Assembly: GCF_017562075.2 (NCBI RefSeq)
Contig: NC_054083.1
Span: 22,689,428 to 22,753,427, forward strand
Source of the DNA: Anopheles merus
Taxonomy: Eukaryota; Arthropoda; Insecta; Diptera; Culicidae
Direction: 5' to 3'
DNA: 64,000 bases
Part shown: positions 36,701-48,700 of the stretch, piece by piece
Numbering within the stretch: the first letter of the stretch is position 1
How the letters are laid out: every line of letters begins with the position of its first letter
Position numbers and translations under genes: made by a program
The notes under the pieces: model-generated
Told to the model about the DNA's origin: nothing
Databases searched by the model: none
Seen by the model: the letters and a program-made list of their open reading frames with translations, nothing else

Positions 36701-39700
36701 GTGGTTGAGTACGAGCGATTACGGATGAGCCCATACGATTCCGAATGGCTCTAGATCAGCAGTCGGCAAAGTTTTTGACCGAAAGAGCGAAATTCTACAA
36801 AAAAAAAAGATTGTAGAGTTTGAGCGTGAAGAGCCAAATAGATAAACCAAGTGTAAAATGTGTGTTAGTTCTATATGAAACATATGAATGATTAGGACCC
36901 GCTATGAATATGATTAAGATTATGAATGATCTCGAATGCACGGAACCGCATGCGCCCTGCGAGCCTTACATTGCCGTTCAACAAGTTAAAGTCTATGTTA
37001 AACGTATTATTAATGTTTCTCTATCACTCGGAATCTAATCATAAACAAAAATTATTGTACACCGTGTAGTTGCCGGGAGACACCTGGACTCAAACAGAGT
37101 CTTTTAAGGTTATCCTGAATCGCCCAGAATCGCTAGGAAACATCCAGAATTGAGAAATGAGATTCAAAACATTCCGATTTTGCAAAATTTTCAATACAGC
37201 CATTGCAAGTCTGAACATGAGTAGAATGTAAGGCCCCAATATGGCAAAAGTATGCAATTCTGCAGCACCGAGCTCACTTCGAAACTATACCAGAGCTTGT
37301 TTATGTTTGCAAACAGCAAATGACAGCAAAACACTGGCAACGGGACATGATAATTGAATGCTTAGATACTACAGGAAGGCACCAAGAGAAAAACGATACT
37401 TTTTGTCGATCCTGGGGAGGATGAAAACACACCAAACATGTAAACTTTTTCAACCTCGATACTTTCCGCGGGGTTTGAAGGCTGTCAAATTGCCTCTCTT
37501 CCAAAAAGGAGGGGTGAATGGGAAGGAAAAACAAGCAATCATGCACACGCACACACATACTGTACTCTGGCATTGACATTTTCCTAAAGTTCACGGTCTT
37601 GGCTGTTTAGTTGTGTGATTTATTTCACCCCCTATTTGATTGCCTAGGCAAGGGTTTTGGGGCGGGAGGTGAAAGTTGAGTTTGGGTAAAATAATAATCA
37701 AAGCAAAACCGCCGCGACTCCTCAGTTCGTGTTGGCCCTGCCGGTGTGCAAAATTTCTTTTGCAAAGCAAATGGTGGTACCGTACCGTGTGCAATCATCG
37801 CGAAGGAAATGAAGGGGGAATTTCGAAAGCCTTCGATATTACCCCATGAACTGCGGTGCGATGGCTGTGGTGGCTTTTGTAAGTATGGCGCCCGCTAGAA
37901 GGTCAACACTCTGCCGGGGACCCCGAATGTGTCGGGGAGATGGGAATGCGCGTGCTTCTTCCCTACCGGTTAGGAGGTTGGAATTTATTGATTTAGTGGC
38001 GTGTGATTTGCCACGCTACGGCGGCATTCATGACACTCCCCGGGCAGGTCGCGTTTTCCGCCCCACGGGGTTTGACCTTTCCGGACCTTTTTAATAACCT
38101 TTTAGTTTTGTACCACCAGAAGGGGGAAATCGGTGACTGTGCGGGCCGCCAGTTGTCCATTGTACCTCGATGTTGACTTCGCGAAAGCTTTCCGAATTAT
38201 TGACGCCCGCTCTTTCTCTCTCTCTCCCTGCTTCTCGCTGCTAATGGCTTCCACCGCAAACGTTTGGTGTGAAATTGCGGCATTAACTTTTAGGAAGTGA
38301 AGCCAAAAGTTGCGCGACCCTTCTGCGCGGTTCGTTTCCGACAGGAAAACGCGTAGGACGCGGTTTCGTGTGGCAATGCTCATTTGAATATGAGTCGGTA
38401 TCATTTTCTCCAGGTGTCAGTTTGAAGGTCAGCTCTCTGTGGGCTTTTGCGTTTGAATTATGATTAATAATTAATGGATAACCAAGACAAATATCTTTTC
38501 ATCGTGTGAAGGTGAAGGCGTGAAGCTTTGTAAGTTGGCAAAAGGCGTCTTCCAGCCAGCCCAGCACGGTTTTCTTCTGTGTATAGCGAGCGAGGGGGGA
38601 CATTCATTAGCATTGGGGCAGGTATGGATGCAAAACAAAGTTCTAATCACATTTTCACGCTATCGACCTTTCACGGCCGTGCGCACTACCATCCTTGTGC
38701 GGCGTTTATCTATCGTGAAAGGAGAGCCCCGGAAGCAGTCGGTGCTATCGGGACCGGAACCGCTTTCCACGCTTGGCTGATAGCGTTTTCGCCTTTTTTT
38801 TTTGGGCTAGGTCGGCGCGTCGGTTAATCGGATAAGTTTTGCTTTTCCCGGTGCTGGGGAAAGGTCCAGCCAGCTACGAAGTAAGGAGTTCGTCCACTCC
38901 CTGTAGTTTTTGTTTTGCTGGCAGGAAGGAACAGAAACCCGAAAAAAAGGTGGGAGTAAAATATGTTCTGTCTAATCTGTTTTCCACGCTCTCCACGTGG
39001 GCCATAATTTTTTGGCTTGACTGGTCGGTCACCACCACCACCACCAACATCACCTGCCATGCCATGGAACGGGCAGCTTAGCACTAATCAATGTGAATGC
39101 TGCTCTCCTTCCGGTCAGAAAAGTGATTTGGAAACTAATCCGATAGTAAAGTTGCTTCCGCTCTTGTCGTCGTGGAAAGTCACGTCAGGGGTGGACCACA
39201 ATGTCAAAGAAGTTTGGGAAAGGACACTATCAGTAGCACCTTCCGTTGTCCTATGAATAATCTATGCGGTGATAAATTTGACAAACGTGACACCCGATAG
39301 TGTTCTCGGGCAAAAGTGAGTAATTGGTTAAGAGTATATTCTTGTAAGAAAATTAGGTGAGTTTAGCATTGTGCTGAAGCCACACATTTGTGCTTTTTAG
39401 TTAATATGTTCAACTAATTAAATTTTTCACTTGAATTTGCGTGCTCCCCATGATGAAAATAGAACTCAATTTGTCGCTGCGGTTTCATGTGACCGGAGCA
39501 CAAAAATTAAATGTTAAGGCTACACAGGCTCGAGGATCCCATGTATAACGCCCACACTGTACATTATCATGTTTCGTCGGTCTAACCGTCGCTAACCGAG
39601 GCTAACCGCCGGATAATAGTGACAATTAGGCACACGGTAACGGTAACATCCCACGCCGACAGGTAAAGCGGGCTTTGCAGTTTCTTTTTGCATTGCAAAA

Positions 39701-42700
39701 GGAAAACATTTTGCATACTCTCCCTACCACCCTGCGTTGCCAGCGTCCGTATGGGTGGAAGTGAGATAGCAAGATCGTTTTACCCTGACCCAATCCAAAG
39801 CGGTTCCAGAGCTAAACCTATGGATGAACCAACCAAGAACCAATGGAAGTGGAAGGGTAGAAAATGTAAGGTGGAAGAGCGGCGAATGCGTAGCAATTAG
39901 GTGGCGGTCGGTCGGTCGGTCCGGATGGTCTAGGTTGAGGGCTTACTAATTAACCTTCAATGTTGCCTTCGGGATGTCACGCTACAAGTGGCGCTTTGGC
40001 CGGATGGAGCGTTTTGGTTGGGTTGGAAAAAGTGGAAGGCGGGTGTCGGGGTTTTTTTGCGCAAAAGAAAGGTGTGACCGATGGGTTGGGTGCAAAGTGT
40101 GATAAATCTTACACCTGCTACTTGACAGGCGTTTATGAGATTTAAAGCAATTAAGTTAGGGGCGATAAGCGGGTGGGCGTATGGAAATCTGTCTTTCGGC
40201 AAAGGTTGAAATGATTTATTTGTATAGATTTAGTCGTTTTTTTGTTTTTAATTACCATCCAATTTGAAATGAAGCGTACTTTTGCTTTATTTGACCGTTT
40301 TAAACGATCAACAAAATAAATAACCATTCCTCACAAAATGCTAACGGCTCAATCTTTTCTTTTCCTTCTGGTCCCGATCGCTAGATTGCTGGTGGAAAAG
40401 GCAAGCATTTAACCCGCAGTCACGCGATGCGTGAGTCAACCTCGCCGCCCCGAACACCGACGCCGCGATCACCATCCGATACGCACACCAGCAGCAGCAG
40501 CAGCAGCAATCCAATCAGCGGTGGCGGCGGCGGCGGCGGCAGTACGGGTGGTACGAACAACACGACCACTGCCAGCACTACCACCACAACCACCAACGCG
40601 GTTGCGGTCAGTAGCAGCAGTACCAGCGGCAGCAACACCAACAGCAACACTGGCACCCTCTGCAATGGTCCCCAGAGTCAGCCCGAGCGAGGAAACGGCG
40701 CGTTAGCATCGGCATCCACCATGATGAGCGACACCGATTCGCTCGCCAAACACAACAGCTCCGGACCGGGTGGAGGTGGAGGAGGAGGAGGGGGCAGTAG
40801 TGGCAACGGCTCGCCGAACATTGTCCTGTTTGCCGGCGGGGAGGAGCAGCGCAGCACCAGTGGCAAAAGTCAGCTGGACCTAGACTTCCCGAAGCTGACA
40901 CCGCCAAAGACGTCCTTCAATCCGAACGCCGGCAGCAACGGTAGCAATCAGCATCACCCGAAAAGCAATGGCAGCGTGAAAAACAATGGCAGTGGCAAAG
41001 CGAACGGTGCCGCTGCGGTGTGCGAGACGGACAAATCGACGGCGACCAGCACCGGCCCTACGAAGCAGCAGTCTGCGACGCCGACTGTCGTCAGCACTGC
41101 GGGTTCACCGACGCAGCCCGGAGGCAGCAGCATCGACACACCGGACGGTGGGGGAGCGGGCCGTGGCGGAGGTATGCCGGCGGGTCCAACCAATCCGTCC
41201 AACCACAACCATCTCGTGTCTGGCGAGCAGGCGATGGGCGGCGAACCGACGACAGTGTCCTCGGACAGGCAGCAGCACTCGCCGGCAACGTCACCGGCAA
41301 ACAGCAGCAGCAACTATTGTGATAGCGATGGCCGCCACGGTTCGTACCAGCACCAGCAGCAGCGGGAGGTGAACTTCAGCAGCAGCCAGGACGGTGCCGC
41401 CACCGACGGTCCGATCAATATACAGTTTTCGCACGAAACGGAAACGCGCTACATACAGTGCGACAGTCCGACCGATGGCCTTATGCGAAGTGGCGGTGGG
41501 GTGGCGGGCACTGGTCCAACGACGACGCCGCCGAGCGGTGGCAAGAAACGCAGCGGCGCCTCCGGCAAGGGTGGCAACAAGGCGGCCCGGCTGAAGAACC
41601 TAAGCGGGGGCTCCTCGTCCAGCGTCGATGGCGGTGGCGGTGGCCTCGGCGGCGGCATGGCTTCGTTCATGTCGCGCGACAGCCTGTGCGACCCGTTCAC
41701 CGACCAGAGCGGCGTGAATTTGCTGCAGTTCTTCAAGGAAACGCTGAACAAAAACTTCAAAGATCGCAACATGCTGATGAAGATCGAGAAGGAGCTGCTG
41801 TCGCTCGCGATGGACCGGAGCCGCAGCCAGATGAAGTTTCCGCCCATGTCTTCCTACAACCGGATGCTGATCCACCGGGTCGCGGCGTACTTCGGCATGG
41901 AGCACAACGTGGACGCGACGCAGCAGTGCGTGATTGCGGAGGTGACGCCGGCCACCCGCATCCCGGACATACGGTTCAAGAATCTCATCTCGGACAGCTT
42001 CTCGGAGGAGCCGCGCAAGTCGATCCTGAAGCGGGACACGCACAGCTTCGACGAGTACCACCGGTTTGGCGGTGGCGGCGGGGGAGATGGTGGAGGAGGC
42101 GGCGGAGGAGGCGGTGGTGGCAGGGGTGGTGGTAGCGGGTTGCTGCACTGTCCCGACCGGGGCATGCTCGACCGGAAGGCGAAAAGCTTCGAGGAGCGGG
42201 ACGAAGAGTACGACAAGTCGAAGCGGAGGCTGTTCAAAAACCGTGAGGTAAGACCGTCGGGCGAGGGTGCGGGCAGATTGTTCCCTATTCCCTTGTTGTG
42301 CTGCTGTACGTGTGTCCGTGTGTGAATGTGTGAGCATTTGTGTGTGTGTGCTTAGGATAAAGCGCTGTGTGTGTGTAATCAATGTACGGTGTATTGTAGT
42401 TTCGTTTCCTTTTTTCCATTCTCTCTCTCTCTTCTCTCTTCTTTCTTGTTTCTTTTTCTATGGTTCCCGTGGTTTATGTTTCCAAATCAACCCTCCTCCC
42501 CTCTCACTGTCCCCATCCGCATTCCTATTTCCCCGTTTTCTGTTCACAACCTCCCATTGCCGTGCTCTATTGGGTGGAGGACTTTCAGCATGATTCCGAG
42601 TCCGATCAGTGGCAGTGGATATCGACCGATGGTGTTGCTGGTGGTGGCGGCGGCGGCCCGACGCTGATTGACGTCCATGCTGTCCGGCACCAGCAGAAAC

Positions 42701-45700
42701 TGCAGAACAATCGCTTGCTGAAAGTACAATCCGTGGTACGGGTCGCCGACGGGTGTGTGCTGGTAGACGGCTTGCACAGGCCGCATACTGTACCGCATCA
42801 CCTTGCGCGCTCAGTCGAGCTGAACGTGTAGCTTGCCGCTGTTGCTGTTGGTGCAATCCGTGTTAACAATTTCACTCCCTTTTTCCCCCCTCCTACTTTT
42901 AGTCAATTGAGGGACGATCGGACGAGCGGCCTTGCGTTTCGAAATCGCACAGCTTCGGTGGTTATGGCGGATCGTCGCAGAATGCATCGCTGCTGCGGGG
43001 CGATTCGATAACGTCGACCAAAAGTGCCGGTGCCCGGCTGTTCACGAAGCAGGACTCTAACGCCAGCACCAACACGCCCTGGAGGCTGTCCCCGTCGAGC
43101 AGTGGGTGAGTGTTTGTGTCGATGGATGGTGATTCGGCAGAGGAGGGGGTGTTCTGTGGAAGGTACTAACCGGAAATCTGCCTAAGGATGAAACGATGTG
43201 ATGTGTGGTCGGTCGCTGGATTCAATCTTGAAGAGTTGGTGACTTAAAAGCTATTAAAAGGCGTACTTAACGTTAAAATCTCAGACGGGGCACCTAGTGA
43301 TTAGTGATTAGAGTGATTTTACTCAGAGTTGATGAGTTGGAATGATGAGTTAACATTTCTGGTGGACTCACTCTTCAAGAGTTCAATCTCCGTGCCGACT
43401 AGCCGAGTTACTCACTGCGCTTTAAATTATTCGTGAGTATAGCAACTTATTGAAGAGCTAATCGGCATGTATGTTTTAAATCTTTGAGGTGGCTAGCATT
43501 TTTGAGTTTTAATGAATTTATTTGTTTTGAATAGCAGGCACACACCTGCAGTGCTGCAAAATGTCACTGTCAATGTCAAATAAAAATCTGACTGAAACAA
43601 AATCCTTATCAGCGTTACGTAGTCTATTGTGATAAGGTGATACTCAAAGCGATTGGTGTGATCAATCACTATGTAATGACTTTTTTTTACGGTGATCAGC
43701 TCTGCAAAATGTCACTGCCATAGTCATGACATACTCAGACTGAAACAAAAAAAAGTCAGCGTCACGAGCTTTACTCTAATGATCAGAGGTGAGACTCAAA
43801 CAGTTGTTGCGACCATCACCTGCTTGGTGACATTGTGTGCAACCGACTCTTGGTCAGTCACTTGGTCGGGACATTCTCAGTCGGTGATCATCCCGATAGT
43901 CATGAGAGATATGCGGTGCGTGCGAGTGGTTCCAAGAAACAAAATAAGCAAGGTTTCTCGCTCTGATTGACCCGACAGACCATCAAACCAGACAGAGGGA
44001 GAAAGGATTCTCATTTTGCTGCTTGGGACCACACACCAGGTATATTCCAAGAATGTTCGTGACTATCAGCGACAGAAAATGTCATGACCAAGTGAGTGAC
44101 CAAGAGTTGGGTGCGAAACAAAATGTCATCAAGCATCTGATTGGTCCACCAATTGTTTAAGCCTCACCTCTGATCATCTCAGTTGTATGCGTGAGCTGAT
44201 TTGAGCTTCGTTTCAGTCATGAGTGTTGGTGACTGAAACTGTGTCATTTGGCAGTACTGCGACTTTCGGCAGCACTGCGAGAGAACAAAATCACGGTGCG
44301 AGAGTAAATAAAAAACATCTTTTTTAGTGTGGCTAGCCACTGGAAATATTTAAAACATTCATGCTATTTCAACTCTCCAAGGAGTTAATAAATTCACGAA
44401 TGAGTTAAATTGCAGTGAATGAGCTGTTAGTCGACACGGAGGGTCAAATCACAAATTAGGTGAAACAAATCATTCTGGTGAGTTAATTCACTCATTCGCT
44501 GCAAATATTGAACTCATTCACTCGAACCGAATCATTCGGCACATCACCGCCTACATAGAACCACTCACACATTCGTTCCATCCCCAAGCGTCCGGTAGAG
44601 GCTTCCCGATTAGTGTTGGGTAAAGTGCTATTGTGCGCACTGTGCGCACAGCACACCATACTGTGCGCACAGCACAGCACAGTGCTTGAAGTGCGCATTG
44701 TGCTAGCACAGTGCGGAAGTGCTAGCACAGTGCTAGCACTTTTCGCACAATGCGCACACTTCGCACAGTGCGCTCTCTGAGCACACTTTTCGCACAGTGC
44801 GCACTCTTTACACAGTACGCTCTCTGAACACGCTGCAAGGCAACAAATCTGCATGAAGACTTACTGAGAGAACGCACTTTGCTGAGAGAGCGCACTTTGC
44901 TGAGAGAGCGCACTTTGCTGAGAGAGCGCACTGCGCTGAGACAGCGCACTGTGCTGAGAGAGCGCACTGTGCGAAGAGTGCGCACTGTGCGAAAGTGCTA
45001 GCACTGTGCTAGCACTTCCGCACAGTGCTCAGAGAGCGCACTGTGCTGAGAGAGCGCACTGTGCTCAGAGAGCGCACTGTGCGAAAGTGCTAGCACTGTG
45101 CGATAGTGCTAGCACTGTGCTAGCACTTTGGCACTGGTTCGAAGTGCGCACTGTGCGCACAGTGCGCACAGCACACTTAGGGCAATGTGCGTGTGCGCAC
45201 AGCACACTGAATTGTGCTACTTTACCCAACACTATTCCCGATCGACCGATGAGTAACGATTGCCTTCAAACGCAGGTCGTACCTTACTTCCAGTTACAAA
45301 ACGCAATCGATCCGCTCGGACTCGGTAACACCGTCCCCGACCGGCTACGGCAGCGGCGACCACACACCGGAACCGTGCGTGCCCTCCCCGTCGGCCACGT
45401 GCGGCGTGATGTGGGCCGTAACCGATATGGCAAGCGTGCCCAAGGGCAGCGTACTGATTGATCCGCAAACGTTCCAGCCAATCGTAAACCAGGACGGGTA
45501 AGAGATGGGTGGCCACCTTGCGCCATGACATGATATTGGGTTTAACGTTCATCTTTTATTGTGTTTCGTCCTCCTATAGCTCGCTGTACCATTTCGATCC
45601 CTCCAATCTGCCTCCGACGGCGACTGGTGGTGGTCCCTGGCCAGCTGCGGGCGGCGCCAAAGTGTCGAAGCGAAAGTTTGAGAAGCAGAAATCGTTCAAC

Positions 45701-48700
45701 AGTAAGAACAATATCAACAGCAGCAGCTCGCTCGAAAGTTCGATCGACGGTCCGGTGCTTGGGAAGTCGGTTGACTGTGGACTGCAGACGGTGATCCCTG
45801 CCGACAATGGGCCGGGGGCCGTCACGACCATTATGACGATGACGGCGTCACCACCAACCACCATCGCGGAGGAGGTGGTCAACGAGCTAGGTTGCTACGA
45901 TGCGGGTGGTGGTGGCGGCACCGGTGGCGGCGGCCTAAAGTTGCTGAGCGTTAAGGATAACCCCGATATGGATGGTGCGTGTTGCTTTCTTGTACTGTCT
46001 TGCCCAGAGCTTGTATTAAATGTATTCTTTTTTGGTCGTTTGTAGAAAATTCAAGCCTCTGCGAAGAGATCTCACAAACCACAAACGAGCTTGGCGCGCT
46101 GAAGTTGCAGAAACATCAAGCCACCAGTCCCATGCTGCAGGCCAGCGAACTGCAGCCAATCGATATGAACGAAGTGCGTGCATGTTGGAGCTAAAAATGC
46201 AAAGATTTTTCACTAAAATATTCCTTTCCCTACTCGCCAGATTCAGTACGGTACTAATCCGAGTGACAGTGGAAGCCTGGTGCATACTGCCAACACTACA
46301 ACGCTGCTAGACGAGGACCGATCGCTGATCGACGAGGTGGCGGAAACGACCGGCGACGAACCGGACGATCTCGGCGACACGCTGGAGGCGCTCGGTAAAA
46401 CCGACCCGACCGGCCACAACAACAACAACAACAACAACAATAATCCGGCTCTGGGTGCTGCTGTACAATTGTTGCACGTACACGATCCTGTCAGTAGTAG
46501 CAGCACGCTAGACGCCGCCGACGATGACGACGACGAGGACGACGACGAGGATCGCAGCGAAACGCCGACCGACGGTGGGCAGGAGGAGGTGGACAAGAAG
46601 AACGACATGGTGAAGGTGGCGAACGTGGTCCAAACGGTAGTGCCGCTGACGAGCTACGCGAGTGCCAGCGCTACACCGAACGGTGGTGGAAGTGCGGGCG
46701 TCAGTGCATACACCGTCACGTACGACGGTGGTGGTAGTGGCCATCCGGGTACTACTGTGTATGCGACCGGCACTCCGGGCCTGTCCACGACGACATATCA
46801 GACTGCGGTAGGTAGTAGTGGGGAGTGGTTGCACGAGAGTCGCTGCTAAACACGCGCTTTTTTGTTGTTGCCTCTATTCAGCCGGACGGTGCCATCTACG
46901 CGGTACCATCGTCGCTGGTCTACACATATCCCACGGCAATGGATCCGGCCGAAATGTCCGGCGGGTACTTTGTGCCGGTGTACGATCCGCAGCAGCAGCA
47001 GCGCGAGGCAAGCCTCTGTTCGACGCCGGGCGCGTCGATCTATTCGGCCCCGGCCGGTGCCGCCTCGACCGTGCTGCATCCGATCGCGTACACGCAGAGT
47101 GCGGCAGCGGCCGCAGCGTACACCGGCGCGCCACTGTACCAGAACCCGGTCATGTACTCGTCGGACCAGTTCCCGGCGGCCCAGGCCGCGGCAGCGGCCG
47201 CAGCAGCCGGTCAGCTTTCGCAGTATCCCATTAGCTATCCGATCGGTATAGGATACCCGTTCAATGGTAAGACAGGAAGTTAGTTTTTGTTTTTTGATAA
47301 CTTCATTAACAGTCTATAATACTAGTGATGGGAAAAATGAAGTTTTCGTCGGAATCGATTCCGGATAGTAGGTCTGGAATCAGTTCAAAATTGATTCCGG
47401 AATCGACTCCGGAATCTTCTCCGAAATCGGCTCCAGAATCTGCTCCAAAATCTGCTCCAGAATCGGCTCCGGAATCAGAATAGGCTTCGAAATTGGAGCC
47501 AATTTCGCCATCTCCATAAAAATAGGCGTTTGGGTCTAATGATGTTTCGTATTTATAGTCGCAAAGAATCTAAATTTACTTGTAAACGATTCATTCTCAT
47601 TCTGGAAATCCCCTTCCAGATTGATTTCGCCCCTTATTTAAATTCAAGAACTGCAATTCCAATTATGGAGTCAATTCTGATTCCGTTTCTGGAGCAAATT
47701 GCGATTCCCAACTCGATATCGACTCCAATGCCGATTCCGATTCTGGAATAATGATGGGTGAATACGATTTTTTTACCGGAGGCGGATCGATCCGACACCG
47801 GTACCCCTCGGAGTCGGACTCGAAGTTACTCCGGACTGTTTTACCGAGGGGGGGGGGGGGGGGGGTGTGCACGACCAAACCTCCGGACTCATCGACTCCG
47901 AGTCCGGATCAGTCAATCCGGATCACTCCGGATCACTTCGGATCAGTCTAGAGGACATGTGTAGTCGTGTAACTTTTCTATGTCTCTTTTGCCTTGTTCT
48001 TGCCTTTAGATCCTGATGAGTGAAGCATGCATACCTTTCGGGTACGTTCGGGGTATAAGCTCTGTCCCTCTCATGTTAATGGTGAAGATAGAATCGTATG
48101 CCCTCGGCTGTGCATTCGGGCGTGGGCAGGCCCGTGGACGCCGTCTGTTCGCAGACATTCAGACTCATTCGGACTGATCCGGACTGATCCGAAGTGAGCC
48201 AGAGTGACCCGGACTCATTTGGACTGATCCGGACTCATTTCAACTGATCCGGAGTAATCCAGATTGATCCGGAGTGATCTAGAGTGATCCGGAGTGATCT
48301 AGAGTGATCCGGAGTGATCCGGAGTGATCCGGAGTGATCCGGAGTGATCCGGAGTGATCCGGAGTGATCCGGAGTGATCCGGAGTGATCCGGAGTGATCC
48401 GGAGTGATCCGGAGTGATCCGGACTGATCCGGAGTGATCCGGAGTGATCCAGAGTGATACGGTGTGATCCGGAGTGATCCGGTCCGATCCGGAGTGATCC
48501 GGACTGATCCGGAGTTTAATCCGGTTGTGATCCGGATTCGGAGTCATATTTTGCGCACCGGAGTCGGAGTTGATCCATGACTCCGCTCCGGAATACACAT
48601 GACTATTCTGGAATCGAATCCGGATTAGGAGTCTACTCAGGAATCGGTTCCGAAATAGTTTTCGGAATCTTCTCCGGAATCGGCTCCGAAATCGGAATCG

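Larger units (their letters stand above)
27719..40384 (+). other. encore intron of 12.7 kb
   Basis: It holds the TA-flanked MITE (34089-34283), family-2 and family-1 SINEs (34515-34700, 35808-36014, 36055-36249) and a degenerate decamer array (36450-36760). It also has a hAT-like terminal fragment at about 36763 (CAGCAGTCGGCAAAGT) and G-run, GA and CA tracts. A minus-strand ORF at 28687-28935 looks unusually protein-like (see findings). No other exon is supported. Confidence 0.6.

Noticed and set aside
36763..36840. CAGCAGTCGGCAAAGT hAT-like terminus
   Set aside because: Looks like one end of a hAT element, but I found no matching right end or 8-bp duplication, so I do not list it as an element.
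41600..42382. Long antisense ORF opposite the R3H exon
   Set aside because: GC-rich coding exons leave the opposite strand open; the + frame carries the conserved R3H/SUZ domains.
42460..42588. Upstream extension of the cassette exon frame
   Set aside because: The frame stays open but contains an AG acceptor at 42588 and loses coding character upstream; no conserved motif.
48150..48530. CRISPR-like regular repeat
   Set aside because: Units are directly abutting decamers with no spacers; it is a minisatellite in a eukaryotic intron.
48299..48598. Minus-strand ORF with repeated SGSLRITPDH-type units
   Set aside because: It is the decamer minisatellite read in frame (three decamers per ten codons). 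No start, splice or coding evidence.
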